DNA from: Haematobia irritans
Taxonomy: Eukaryota; Arthropoda; Insecta; Diptera; Muscidae
Assembly (NCBI RefSeq): GCF_050003625.1
Contig: NC_134399.1
Span: 152,142,473-152,206,472, forward strand
Reading direction: 5' to 3'
Length of the DNA stretch: 64,000 nt
The position numbers and the translations under genes are program-made. Within the stretch, counting starts at the first letter, position 1, and the number at the start of each line of letters is the position of its first letter. Below, piece by piece: positions 1-11,935 of this stretch. The notes beneath the pieces are model-generated. The model was not told the DNA's origin, did not search any database, and saw nothing but the letters and a program-made list of their open reading frames with translations.

Positions 1-432
1 AGCAAATTTTACCAAAACTTCATTTCTATACAAAATTTTGTCAAATTTTATTTCCATAAGAAATTTTGTCAAAATCTCATTTCTTAGGAAATTGTGTCAA
101 AATCTCGTATCATTAGGAAATTTTGTTAACATTTCATTTCTGTAGGAAAACAAAATTAAATTTCTATAGAAAATTTCGTCAAAATTTTATTTCTAGAGAA
201 AATTTTGTCAAATATTTATTTCTATATAGAAAATTTTGTCAAAATTTTATTTCTATAGAAAATTTTGTCACTTTTTTGTTTCTATAGAAAATTTTGTCAA
301 TGTTTTATTTCTACAGAAAATTTCGTCAACATTTTATTTCTATAGAAGATTTTGTCAAAATTTTATTTCTATAGAAAGTTTTGTCAAAATGTTATTTCTA
401 TAGAAAATTTTGTCAAAATTTTATTTCTGTTT
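1..432 (+). repeat. 29-bp AT-rich minisatellite array, block 1
   Basis: Imperfect tandem copies of a unit of about 29 bp with the palindromic core TTTCTATAGAAA followed by ATTTTGTCAAAATTT. The array enters from the left edge of the window and stops in a T-run at 430-440. No coding capacity is implied. Open frames in these arrays exist only because the unit lacks stops in some frames. Confidence 0.95.
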
Positions 433-1444
433 TTTTTTTTTTGATTTCAGCTTAAAATCATGCATTGACTAAACTACAAGTGTAGCTTAACCAACAGAGA
501 AAAAGAATGTTTGTCAAATTTATTTGGGCAAATTTCTATACGAAATTTTGCCCAAATTTAATTTTTATACTAAATTTTGTCACAATTTCGTTTCTATGCT
601 AAATTTTGTAACAATTTCATTTCTACAGTGGTAGAAAAATGCTTCTTACTATTAACGAACGGGCTTCGTTGATTATTTTTTGTTAATATAACGAAAGTTT
701 TCGTTATAAGAACGAAAGTGATCGTTAATACAATGAAATCAATCGTAAATATTAATGAAATACGTTTCGTTAATATTACGAATATAAACTTTGTATTTTT
801 TTTTCGAGAATTAGAATAAAAATTTTTGCAAAGATGGAATTATTATAATCATTTGCACATAGAGAGAAACTTTTGGAAAGTTTTAGCCCTTAAAACACAG
901 TCCTTTTATATACTCCCAAACTGGAATTGAAAATTTCATTCATAAAACGAATGTGATCGTTAATTTAACGATGTGGGTTGTTAAAAAATATTTTTAAAAT
1001 TGTTATCTTTCGTCATATTAATGAAATATGTTCGTTAATAGTACGAATGAGACTTTGAATATTTCTGTCTCTCTATACTCTCTCTAATACGTCAGAGACG
1101 TCTTTGTAATGTGTACATGTACCCATGTATACATGACAATAAGCACATGTTTCCGTGTGCATCTTGAAATGCTAAAAAGTTCAACTGAAAAATTGTCTGA
1201 TGGGCAATACTTCATTTGGTCGTTTGTATTATACAACATTTACGTTCTTTTCGCTGAAGAGTACACAGGCTCAATAGAGTTTCGTTGTGAATTATAAACA
1301 TAGATCGAGGGTGAGTTAATTTTTTTTTTACATTTGCAAGAAATTTGGTGTAAATTTTGGGAAGTGAACTTTCAGATGAAAACGTGTAACAATTACCGGA
1401 ATTTACCTTAGTGGCAAAGAAATTGTAAATTCGTTAACACAACG
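433..1444. other. Spacer between minisatellite blocks with a CGTTAAT-rich inverted-repeat segment
   Basis: A few degenerate 29-bp units occur at 515-632. From about 620 to 1060 the sequence is dense in CGTTAAT and ATTAACGA words. ACTATTAACGAAC near 648 is mirrored by GTTCGTTAATAGT near 1031, which suggests a decayed terminal-inverted-repeat element of about 0.4 kb. The 62-codon frame at 1109-1297 has no recognisable domain. No gene is supported. Confidence 0.5.
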
Positions 1445-3690
1445 TAGAAAATTTGTCAAAATTTTTTCTCTATAGAAAATTTTGTCAAAATTTTATTTCT
1501 ATAGAAAATTTTGTCAAATTTTAATTTCTATAAAAAATTTTGTCAGCATTTTATTTCTATAGAAAATTTTGTCAAAATTTTATTTGTAAAGAAAAGTGTG
1601 TCAAAATTTTATTTCTATAGAAAATTTGTCAAAATTTTATCAATATTGTATTTCTATAGAAAATTTTGTCAATATTTTATTTCCATAGAAAATTTGTCAA
1701 AATTTTATTTGTAAAGAAAAGTGTGTCAAAATTTTATTTCTATAGAAAATTTGGTCAAAATTTTGTTGCTATAGAAAATTTTGTCAAAATTTTAGTTCTA
1801 TAGAAAATTTTGGCAAAATATTATTTCTATAGAAAATTTTGGCAAAATTTTATTTCTTTAGGACATTTTGTCAAAATTTTATTTCTCTAGGAAATTTTGT
1901 CTAAATGTTACTGCTATAGTAAATTTTGTTTAAATGTTATTGTTATAGTAAATATTGTCAAAATGTTATTTATATTCAAAATATTGTCAAAATTTTATTT
2001 CTATAGGAAATTTTGTCAAAATCTCATTTCTTCTTTATTTCAATAGAAAATTTGGTCAAAATTTTGTTGCCATAGAAAATTTTGTCAAAATTTTAGTTCT
2101 ATAGAAAATTTTGTTAACATTTTATTTCTATAGAAAATTTTGGCAAAATTTTATTTCTATAGAAAATTTTGGCAAAATTTTATGTCTATAGAAAATTTTG
2201 TCAAAATTGTATTTGTAAAGAAAATTTTTTTCAAAATTGTATTTGTAAATAAAATTTTGTCAGTATTTTATTTCAATAGAAAATTTGTCAAAATTTTATT
2301 TGTAAAGAAAAGTGTGTCAAAATTTTATTTGTAAAGAAAAGTGTGTCAAAATTTTATTTCTATAGAAAATTTGGTCAAAATTTTGTTGCTATAGAAAATT
2401 TTGTTAAAATTTTATTTCTATAGAAAATTTTGCCAAAATTTTATTTCCATAGAAAATTTTGGCAAAATTTTATTTCTTTAGGAAATTTTGACAAAATTTT
2501 ATTTCTTTAGGACATTTTGTCAAAATTTTATTTCTCTAGGAAATTTTGTCAAAATTTTATTTCTATAGAAAATTTTGTCAATTTTTTTTTTTGAAAATTT
2601 TGTCAAAATGTTATTGCTATAGTAAATTTTGTCAAAATGTTATTTCTATTTAAAATTTTGTCAAAATTTCATTTCTATAGGAAATTTTTTCAAAATCTCA
2701 TTTCTATAGAAAATTTTGTCAAAATTTTATTTCTATAGAAAATTTGTCAAAATTTTATTTGTAAAGAAAATTTTGTCAAAATGTTATTTCTATAGAAAAT
2801 TTTGTCAAAATGTTATTGCTATAGTAAATTTTGTCAAAATGTTATTGCTATAGTAAATTTTGTCAAAATGTTATTGCAATAGTAAATTTTGTCAAAATGT
2901 TATTGCTATAGTAAATGTTGTCAAAATGTTATTGCTATAGTAAATTTTGTCAAAATGTTATTTCTATAGAAAATTTTGTCAAAGTGTTGTTTCTATAGAA
3001 AATTTTGTCAAAATTTATTTCTATAGAAAATTTTGTTAAAATTTTATTTCTATAGAAAATTTTGTTAGAATTTTATTTGTATAGAAAATTTTGCCAGAAT
3101 TTCATTTCTATAGAAAATTTTGACAAAATTTTATTTCTTTAGGAAATTTTGGCAAAATTTTATTTCTTTAGGAAATATTGTCAAAATTTTATTTCTATAG
3201 AAAATTTTGTCAAAATTTTATTTCTATAGAAAATTTTGTCAAAATTTTATTTCTTTGGAAAATTTTGTCAAAATTTTATTGCTATAGTAAATTTTGTAAA
3301 AATGTTATTTCTATAAAAAAATTTGTCAACTTTTTATTTCTATAGGAAATTTGGTCAAAATCTCATTTCTATAGAAAATTTTGTGAAATTTTATTTCTAT
3401 AAGAAATTTTGTCAAAATCTCATTTCTGTACGAAATTGTGTCAAAATTTCATTTCTATAGAAAATTTTGTGAAAATTTCATTTCTTTAGGAAATTTTGTT
3501 AAAATTTCATTTCTATAAGAAATTTTTAAAAAATTTCAGTTCTTTAGGAAATTTTGTTAAAATTTTATTTCTATAGGAAATTTTGTCAAAATATTATTTC
3601 TATAAGAAATTTTTAAAAAATTTCATTTCTTTAGGAAATTTTGTTAACATTTTATTTCAATAGGAAATTTTTTCATTTCTATAGAAGATT
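1445..3690 (+). repeat. 29-bp minisatellite array, block 2 (about 2.2 kb)
   Basis: Long tandem array of the same 29-bp unit and orientation as block 1. It shows local homogenisation. About six neighbouring units at 2810-2960 share the variant TATTGCTATAGTAAATTTTG. A multi-unit module containing GTAAAGAAAAGTGTGTC then TTGGTC then TTGTTGCTATAG recurs near 1583-1790, 1706-1800 and 2288-2400, meaning higher-order repetition. It ends in a T-rich stretch near 3690. Confidence 0.95.
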
Positions 3691-6160
3691 TTATTTTTTT
3701 TGTTTCCTGGATACTTAATCCTCACCTAAATTTCTAATTCGTATGCCAAATGAAAGGGTTACAATATCATATCGTTTTCTTCTCACCAAAGGGTGATACC
3801 AAAAAAGCAAACAATATGTATTGATTTTAAGCCTCTTTAGCTGAAAATTAAAATTCTAACAAATCCTTACAACAAAGGGACACGTTTTGATTGCGCATCA
3901 GAATGAACCAAAAGGATTTCTCTTTCTATAAAAATTACTTTGAATTTTTCAATAATCAAAAAAACAAAACGATGTCGACAAAAGTCATTGTTAACTAAAG
4001 CCACGTGACCTTTGACACATTAGTGTCAATTGTTTGAACAATGGAATTGGACAAACAACCGATAAAAATCAAATGTCACAGGAGTTGATGGTGATGCTGT
4101 ATGGACTGGAGATTATATCAAATGGATACATATTTGTTGTTGTGCTATAGACAAGCTTGCCAACTGTAAACCCCCATAAACAGGATATTCTATTATTTTT
4201 TGTTTGAATGGTCTTTGCTTAATGTATCAGTCTGGCGACTTTACTCCTATATCTGCAATTATGTGTAATTTAAGTTTTCTATTTCAAATTTTCAACACAA
4301 TCCTGTATCTAATGACATCCAAATTAAAGTGCATCCGTTGGTATGGCCACTTAAAAATGTCGTTAAAGTTTTTCACATTTTCATTCGCAATTATTTCCGA
4401 AGCTATAGCATTAGGGTTTCCAATGAATACATAATAATTATTATTGTTGCGGGGAAATTAATAAAACGCATTATGGGATGTGCTGCAAATGCTTATTATA
4501 ATATAAGGAGAAATAGTGACTTTTTGAGAAGGTGGAGCTGGATTTTATGTGGAGGAAGGTATTAGAATCCACTATGGGTTACATTAAAATATCGGAGGTC
4601 CACTAGATAACTTGCCTTAATGCCATGTTGCATATAATGCTTTTGGAACAACAGTCAGACGGCTACAATAGCAATCGGGCTACAAATATCCTTCCGATAT
4701 GTCGATTTGGTGATATCCCATATGATTCCGCATGCCAAACCCTATATACACACACACTAAACTTTCAAATCCAGTCGTTTGACAAAAAAATATTGTCCTC
4801 TGTATGTTTGGGATGGTGTCTCTGTATCAGCGATGAGTTTTAAAGGAAATCTTCTATGGTTTTCAAAAACAAATAGACAATGTAAAGAAATCAAGGATTT
4901 CACATAAAACAAGAGGAAGAGATTTAGAAAAGTCCTCTTTTGAACCTAGGGAATGAGGATGATTATGTGCGTAAGCTTGGGTGGAGTGGGTGCTAAAACG
5001 TGTCCGTCTCTCTAAAGGATGGTGATGATGACATGTGACCCCTTAGTGGTTATGGAGTTCATATTCATGTGAATGTGAGTTGGTGTGTTGGTGTATGGCC
5101 AACGTTCATTGTGTTCATTTTGTGGCCTTAAGGGCGTCTGTTTGTTGACGTTAATAAATTATAAAATTTCAACTAATGACACTGACGATGAGAACAAGGA
5201 TGACGGCAACGAGGACAATGCGTCGACCAAAGCAAACGTGGTCCTAAATGATAAAATTACTTCAAAAATGAGGTCTTCGAGGACGAGAACTTGATTACAC
5301 ACAATTGTAAAACATATTCTCCTGCTGTTTTTGTCTGTTGGTGTTAATTTCGAAAAGGAAAAAAATATCCCTCCATCCATCCATTGGGGGATGATTGTTA
5401 CAGTTATTCATTCCTTAATACTGAATGTGATGATCTCCTTCCTCATCATCATGGTTCTTGTTAGTTTTGGAGTTGATTCTTCGTATGTCATCCATAGAAA
5501 GCTTAGAATGTTATTTATATAACCGCTTAATGAGTGTAAATTGCGATGACGAGAGAACGTCGTTGGTTGCCTCTGTCGTCGTCTGTTTAGCTTGTTTTGT
5601 GTCATTATACCATTTTGCTGCTGTACGTATGCTAGGAAGGAAGGATATAATTTGGTTTTTATGTCTGACTATACATTTCAAAATTTTGAAATAAATTTTT
5701 AAAGTCAATAATCAAACGCTCTCAGATGGGGGAATTTTGTTTTAAGGGCACGTGCTGTGTTACTGCCTTATCTGTTATTGCTACAAATTGTTATGGTTAT
5801 TGATTTCCGTGAGGAAATTTCCCGCATCGAACTGACAAAGGACAAATTAGAAAGTTCAACCCAAGCAAGGTAGGTTAATAGCTTCGTTTTGTTATGGTTT
5901 TAAGCGGGGAGGTTCTATGTGTCAGTTGTAGCCTGGCAAAGCATTCTCGCAGGAGTAATCTTCAGTACACCAAATTAGATGGACGGTAGAAATTCAAAAT
6001 TCAGTTTTTTCAACATTTTTAAAAAAGGGAAAGTCGATTTTAAAAAACTAATTGACTTTGGCGATGATTGAAATAACCAATGGGATTTGAGTTAAACTAA
6101 AAAAAAATAACTAGTATCAAAGATTACCAAAATTTAATATTTTAAAAAACTAAAAAAAAA
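3691..6160. other. Unassigned AT-rich DNA, no supported gene
   Basis: Small overlapping frames of 60-80 codons occur on both strands (for example 4204-4434 and 5159-5708), with no start context, splice pattern or domain I recognise. I see no repeat family, TIR or tandem structure here. It could be intron or intergenic host sequence. Confidence 0.5.
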
Positions 6161-7078
6161 AACAAGAATATATAGGGCCGTAAGTTCGGCCGAAGCTTAT
6201 GTACCCTCCACCATGGATTGCGTTGAAACTTCTTCTAAACACTGCCATTCACAATCGAATTACTTAAGTTGCGGTAACGCCTGTCGATGGCAAGGTATCT
6301 TAAAACCTCCTAACACCGCCTTCTATATATTAAATCAAAAAAGATCGATTAAATACGTATGTATATAATTCAGTTTGACTAAATTTTCTATAGAAATAAA
6401 ATTTTGACAAAATTTTCTATAGAAATAATATTTTAACAAAATTTTCTATAGAAATAAAATTTTCACAAAATTTTCTGTAGAAATAAAATTTTGACAAAAT
6501 TTTCTATAGAAATAAAGTTTTGACAAAATTTGTTATAGAAATTAAATGTTAACAAAATTTTATATAGAAATTAAATTTTAATAAAAATTTTCTATAGGAA
6601 TAAAATTTTGACAAAATTTTCCATAGAAATGAAATTTTGACAAAATTTTCTATAAAAATAAAATTTTGACAAAATTTTCTATAGAAATAAAATTTTGACA
6701 AAATTTTCTATAAAAATAAAATTTTGACAAAATTTTCTATAGAAATAAAATTTTGACAAAATTTTCTATAGAAATGAAATTTTGACAAAATTTTCTATAG
6801 AAATAAAATTTTGACAAAATTTTCTATAAAAATAAAATATATATATAATTATGAACCGATGTGGACCAATTTTTGCATGGTTGTTAGAGACTATATACTA
6901 CCACGATGTACCAAATTTCAGCAAAATCTGATGAAATTTGCTTCTCTTTGAGGCTCCGAAAGCCAAATTTGGGGATCGGTTTATATGGGGGCTATATACA
7001 ATTATGGACCGATATGGACCAATTTTTGCATGGTTGTTAAATACCATATACTAACACAATGTACCAAATGCTTTGTTA
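6161..7078 (-). mobile_element. Mini-me-like element copy (H family) with internal 29-bp array
   Basis: One terminus reads GGCCGTAAGTTCGGCCGAAG then TGTACCCTCCACCATGG, the same end as the complete H copies at 9766-10747 and 29419-30811. Inside is a run of 29-bp units (6378-6838), reverse-complement to the array at window start. It is followed by units of the GGACCAATTTTTGCATGG type. The other terminus with the GTCY microsatellite is missing, so the copy is truncated near 7078. Equating H with the dipteran mini-me class is inference from the (TA)n and GTCC layout. Confidence 0.75.
6378..6838 (-). repeat. 29-bp minisatellite array inside an H element
   Basis: About 16 tandem units of the same 29-bp repeat, reverse orientation (TTCTATAGAAATAAAATTTT). 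Because it sits inside a mobile element copy, it links the free-standing arrays of the window to H elements as a possible source. Confidence 0.9.
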
Positions 7079-7495
7079 TCAGTGAATAAAATTTTCTTGT
7101 TTAGTAGTAAATTCTTATACCCAGCGAAGAAACCAGTATTAGTAAAATTCCATGCCATATTCTAGTTAATGAACTATTCCTAACTGCTTTCAGTTTAGGA
7201 TCTTTTTACTGAAACCACTAAATTTTATTATTTCACACAAAAATTTAACTTAATGGATATAAAATGGCTAAACTAAATTGATAAACATTTTTTCCTTTAG
7301 TTTCGAAGGCACTTTTTTCTGGGCGTATGATTTGGGAGTTCTGATATATCAGAGAGTTTATATAGTTCCGTTGAAATTATTGAAAGTAAATTATTAAAAG
7401 AAATTCTTGTAAATAGAAAATAAACCACAATTCTAAACTATTTCCAATCTCAATAAATATGAATATGCATGATAAAAAAAAAAAAACTTATAAAT

Positions 7496-7590
7496 ATTGT
7501 GTACACTTATTTGGATACAACAACGTTCGGTTATAACGACGTATAATTTCGGTCCCTTGGCGGTCGCTATAACCGAATTCTACTGTATTT
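7496..7590. mobile_element. Pogo/Tigger-like terminal fragment
   Basis: GTTCGGTTATAACGACG and GGTCGCTATAACCGAATTC lead to CTACTGTA. The terminus read inward (TACAGTAGAATTCGG) resembles pogo-type TIRs starting CAGT next to a TA. Only one end is recognisable, so this is a short relic. Confidence 0.4.
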
Positions 7591-8829
7591 CTAATATTTA
7601 TGTTTACATCTCAACTAAATGTAGTCTAATGCAAGTTAAGATTTCAAAACTTATTTTTAATCCCCTATTATATTCGAAAAAGCTAACATTGAAATTTTAT
7701 TCGTTTTATATTTACTTCGAAATAAACCAATTCATTAAATCACTACAATACAATTTATATAAGTCACCATTGTGTAATCTATTGGCCAAAATAATACAAA
7801 ATTCATGGGAATAAATTTGCAATTGAATCTTTTGCCCTCATACCAACATCAAGACTTGTTATTACCCAATTTCGAAAGGGTACATCCCCATCGTAGAAAA
7901 GATGAATGAACAAAAAAAAAAACTGATGGCATACATCAAAGCATGATTACAAGACCGAATAAAGCCAATAATGACAGGCGACGACAACAATGTGCGAACG
8001 AACCAACTTTTGTACGCATACACGCATTCAAATATTTCGCTGAATATCGCAAATTAACGCCATCGCGAATGGCGTGTGACGTCGCGCTCAACACAATTGA
8101 ATAAATTTTCCAAATCTTTGGGTTTACACGCATATTTACCATATTAGCATTAGAAAACTATTGTCATTGTCAAAATAGAAGCCAATGCGACGGAGATAGT
8201 CAAATCGCATTAGAATCCTGCCGAAGCCACCACCGCCGCCGCCACCATTACCACTGGCATAATCATTGCCAAAAGGGTAGAGAGAAAATTTGTGGCTGCC
8301 ATTGAATGCGGCAGTGATAAGTCTTTGTGTACACTTTACACAATTTAAATAAAATCCCCAACAATTCGAATAAATTTCCCAAACGAGTAAAAGATTCAAC
8401 ATTCATCTCTCTACTCATTCCATCCATCTCTCTACTCATTCCATCCATCCATTGATTCAGTATACAATTGATGTAATAAAAGCCGCAATATGTTTCATTG
8501 TTCCTTGTTGGATGGAAAGAGTTGAAGTTTGCAACTAAAACTTTACGGTTCAGCTATGTTGGGTTGGTTGGTAAATCCTTAGAAATCTATTGCAGGGGGT
8601 GATATGAGGTTAATATAGACGAATGACAGAATGCCACTGTCAATTGATGAACAGTGGCTCGAATTATGTATTTTGTGTGCGGAAAATTTTGTAATATCGT
8701 TGCAAAATAACAATAAATTATAAAAAATTGGTAAATTTATGTAGCATATTCCAAACCACTTGAAGGAGTGCTAGGAGTGATCCTCTTATATTTCAGGATT
8801 ATAGAACTGATATTATTAATCGAAAATAG
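7591..8829. other. Unassigned DNA, no supported gene
   Basis: Frames of 60-88 codons on the minus strand (7936-8448) include a glycine run caused by a short GCC/ACC-rich stretch at 8225-8255. A 21-bp duplicated piece (CTCTCTACTCATTCCATCCA) lies at 8405-8445. No domain or splice-site organisation is evident. Confidence 0.45.
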
Positions 8830-9765
8830 CTTTATTGTTTTTCAAAATATTCCCTTTTCCTTTTCCTTTAAGACCAATACATTTTTGCATTTGTTGGAAC
8901 TAATTGTCGAAGCACTTTTGCCACTTTGATTGAGTTATATGCAAACCATGCATTCTGAACGCATCAACCGCTCCTTCAGGTGTCGAAAAACGTTGACCTC
9001 TTATTTTATAAAAAGAAGTCATTGGGTGCCAAGTCAGGGCTATATGGCTGATGACCCATAAAATTGATGTTTGAGCCGATGTATGGCATTCGCATGGAAG
9101 ACAAATAGTTGTGTACCACCAGAATTTTACCAAAATATGAAAAAAATTTTGATAAAACTTTCTATAGGAATAAAGTTTTGAGAAAATTTGCTATAGGAAT
9201 AAATTTTTGACAACATTTTTTATATGAATAAAATTTTGACAAAATTTTCTCAGGAAAAAAATTTTGACAAAATTTCCTTTAGAAAGAAAATTTTGATAAA
9301 ATTTTCTTTAGAAAGAAAATTTTGATAAAATTTTCTATAGGAATAAAATTTTGAGAAAATTGTTTATAGAAATAAAATTTTGACAAAATTTTCTATAAAA
9401 CTAAAATTTTGACAAAAATTTTGAAAAAAATCTATAAATCTAAAATTTTGACAAAAATGTCTATAAAAATAAAATTTTAACAATATTTTCTATAAATATT
9501 AAATTTGATTAAATACTGCAAAATATTATTTGGGAGTGTTTGGTAATTTTTTTCCAAATTTAGGTAGATTATTACTGCCAACCGTGTTGACAAGTCCAGT
9601 GTTTCGAAAAAGCCATAAATCCACGATTGGACATCTGGCATGATGTCATATACGTGTTGCGGGACACGATCCGTTTTTAAGCAATTGACAAATTTTATGG
9701 AATCAAATGCGAATATATTTTTTTTTGGGCGGTCAAATGTTTAATGTACGCTGGTCCCACTATTT
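8830..9765 (-). pseudogene. Mariner transposase pseudogene, copy M1 (interrupted)
   Basis: Minus-strand remnant of a mariner-family (DD34D) transposase. At 8900-9130 the translation contains TSAQTSI, then, after a frame change, the PYSP-D-LAPND-type catalytic motif region, then RGQRFSTPEGAVDAFRMHGL and KWQKCFDN. That is the usual C-terminal third of a mariner transposase. At 9540-9760 lie pieces of the middle of the protein (KHVYDI-like and SWIYGF-like words, GHVNTV-like). Between them is a 29-bp minisatellite array (9125-9500). Several frameshifts and stops make it non-functional. An H element interrupts the copy at 9766. The family call comes from recognised C-terminal motifs, and subfamily is not determined. 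Confidence 0.7.
9125..9535 (-). repeat. 29-bp minisatellite inside mariner relic M1
   Basis: Degenerate tandem units (TTTCTATAGGAATAAAATTT type) followed by a junction segment AATTTGATTAAATACTGCAA that is shared with the second mariner relic at about 11895-11935. The array therefore occupies the same position in both copies. Confidence 0.85.
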
Positions 9766-10747
9766 TTATACCCTCCACCATAGGATGGGGGGTATATTAA
9801 CTTTGTCATTCCGTTTGTAACACATCGAAATATTGATATAAGACCCCATAAAGTATATATTCTGGGTCGTGGTGAAATTCTGAGTCGATCTGAGCATGTC
9901 CGTCCGTCCGTCTGTTGAAATCACGCTAACTTCCGAACGAAACAAGCTATCGACTTGAAACTTGGCACATGTTATTGGTGTAGGCCGGATGGTATTGCAA
10001 ATGGGCCATATCGGTCCACTTTTACGTATAGCCCCCATATAAACGGACCCCCAAATTTGGCTTGCGAGGCCTCTAAGAGAAGCAAATTTCATCTGATCCG
10101 GCTGAAATTTGGTACATGGTGTTAGTATATGGTCTCTAACAACCATGCAAAAATTGGTCCACATCGGTTCATAATTATATATAGCTCTCATATAAACCGA
10201 TCCCCCTATTTGGCTTTCAGAGCCTCTAAGAGAAACAAATTTCATACAATCCGGCTGAAATTTGGTACATGATGTTAGTGTATGGTCTCGAATTACCATG
10301 CAAAAATTGGTCGATATCGCTCAATAATTATATATAGCCCTCATATAAACCGATCACCAGATTTGACCTCCGGAGCCTCTTGGAAGACCAAAATTCATCT
10401 GATTCAGTTGAAATTTGGTACGATTTGGTTCCTATCAGTCCATAATTATATATAGCTCCCATATAAACCGATCACCAGATTTGACCTCCGGTGCCTTTTG
10501 GAGAAGCAAAATTCATTCGATCTGGTTGAAATTTGGTACGATTTGGTTCCTATCAGTCCATAATTATATATAGCTCCCATATAAACCGATCACCAGATTT
10601 GACCTCCGGTGCCTTTTGGAGAAGCAAAATTCATTCGATCTGGTTGAAATTTGTGGATGACAGTCTTTCGTAGAAGTTTCTACGCAATCCATGGTGGAGG
10701 GTACATAAGATTCGGCCTGGCCGAACTTACGGTCGTATATACTTGTT
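9766..10747 (+). mobile_element. Complete mini-me-like element (H family)
   Basis: Left end TTATACCCTCCACCATAGGA; then ATATATTCTGGGTCGTGG; then a GTCCGTCCGTCCGTCTG microsatellite at about 9898; then tandem units of roughly 110-150 bp (ATATAAACCGATC, GCTGAAATTTGGTAC, CATGCAAAAATTGGTCC). The right end is GGCCGAACTTACGGTCGTAT then ACTTGTTTG. It carries no protein. Established knowledge: mini-me elements of Diptera couple (TA)n and GTCY microsatellites around a conserved core. It is inserted into mariner relic M1. The 177-codon minus-strand frame across it is a repeat artefact. Confidence 0.8.
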
Positions 10748-10792
10748 TGATTTGACAAAATTTGCCATAGTAATAAAATGTTGACAACATTT

Positions 10793-11062
10793 TTATGCTA
10801 GCCTGATATCAACGCAGGCTGGTTCAACGTCCAAATCATTTAAACTAGAAATTATTACAATATTTATTCGAGCTTATTGGACTTAAACATATATGTAGAG
10901 TCAGGTTTGCGAGATGGGTATTTGGCATTTTCTTTTCAGTAACTTAATAATGTCAATTCCCTTAATCTTCCCGTCCAATAAGCTCGAATAAATATTGAAA
11001 TAATTTCTATTTTAAATGATTTGGATGTTGAACCAGCCTGCGTTGATATCAGGCTAGCATAA
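10793..11062. mobile_element. Foldback (long inverted repeat) element J
   Basis: About 87-bp arms beginning TATGCTAGCCTGATATCAAC and ending with the reverse complement at 10973-11062, around a loop of about 90 bp. Arms are nearly identical, so single strands would form a long hairpin. No coding sequence. A partial second copy with loop and right arm lies at 11495-11635. Confidence 0.8.
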
Positions 11063-11494
11063 AAATAGTAAGCTACGAGAAGCCCGTCGTAACTAAGGAA
11101 AATAACATTACTAATATTGTCGTTAGAATTGTTGTTGTGTCCTTAGAAACCAGTTTCATATAGTTATCACAGTAATTGTTGTTGACTAGAAACAAGACAT
11201 TGTGTGATCGTTCGCCAATTAGGTGAATTCAGCAATGTCTTTAAAAATAGATTTCGATTTGTTGGTACATTAGTGTAGTAACAAATCGATCCATAATTAT
11301 ATATATCTAAAAATAAGATTAAGGGATTGTAAAGTTATACGAAAAGATGATGCACAGTGCGGGTGAAAAAATGGTTAAATTTGGGAAGAATAATTCTCGT
11401 ATGTAAATTTCATAAGAAATTAACATAAAAGAACCAAATTGAATCATCTCACACGGCCAGATCTCGCTAAAGACTATGGAAATGTGTCCACTAC

Positions 11495-11635
11495 ACTGAA
11501 ACATATATGTATAGTCAGGCTTGCGAGGTGGGTATCTGGCATTTTCTTTTCAGTAACTTAATAATATAAATTCCCTTAATCTTCCTGTCCAATAAGCTCG
11601 AATAAACATTGTAATAATTTCTAGTTTTGACAAAA
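11495..11635. mobile_element. Partial copy of foldback element J
   Basis: Contains the J loop (ATATATGTATAGTCAGGCTT, GGCATTTTCTTTTCAGTAAC) and the start of the right arm (TCCAATAAGCTCGAATAAAC). It then passes abruptly into a 29-bp array. The left arm is missing. Confidence 0.75.
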
Positions 11636-11935
11636 TTGTCTATAGGAATACAATTTTGAGAAAATTTTGTATAGAAATAAAATTTTGACAATATTTTCTA
11701 CAGGAATAAAGATTTCGACAACATTTTCGATATGAATAAACATTTTTTATAGGAATAAAATTTTCTGTAGGAATACAATTTTGACAATATTTGCCCTAAG
11801 AATAAAATTTTGACAAAATTTTCTATAAAAATAAAAAGAATAAAATATTGAAAAAAATTTTCGATAAAAATAAAATTTTAACAACATTTTCTATATATAT
11901 AAAATTTGATCAAATACTGCAAAATAAAATTTTTT
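11636..11935 (-). repeat. 29-bp minisatellite adjoining mariner relic M2
   Basis: Degenerate 29-bp units in reverse orientation. The array ends in the segment AATTTGATCAAATACTGCAA, which matches the array/mariner junction of relic M1. Confidence 0.85.

Noticed and set aside
1511..2334. FYFYRKF/VKIL-type repeated frames in the minisatellite blocks (also 26186-26690)
   Set aside because: Produced by the 29-bp unit, which lacks stops in some frames; no start context and the units drift freely.
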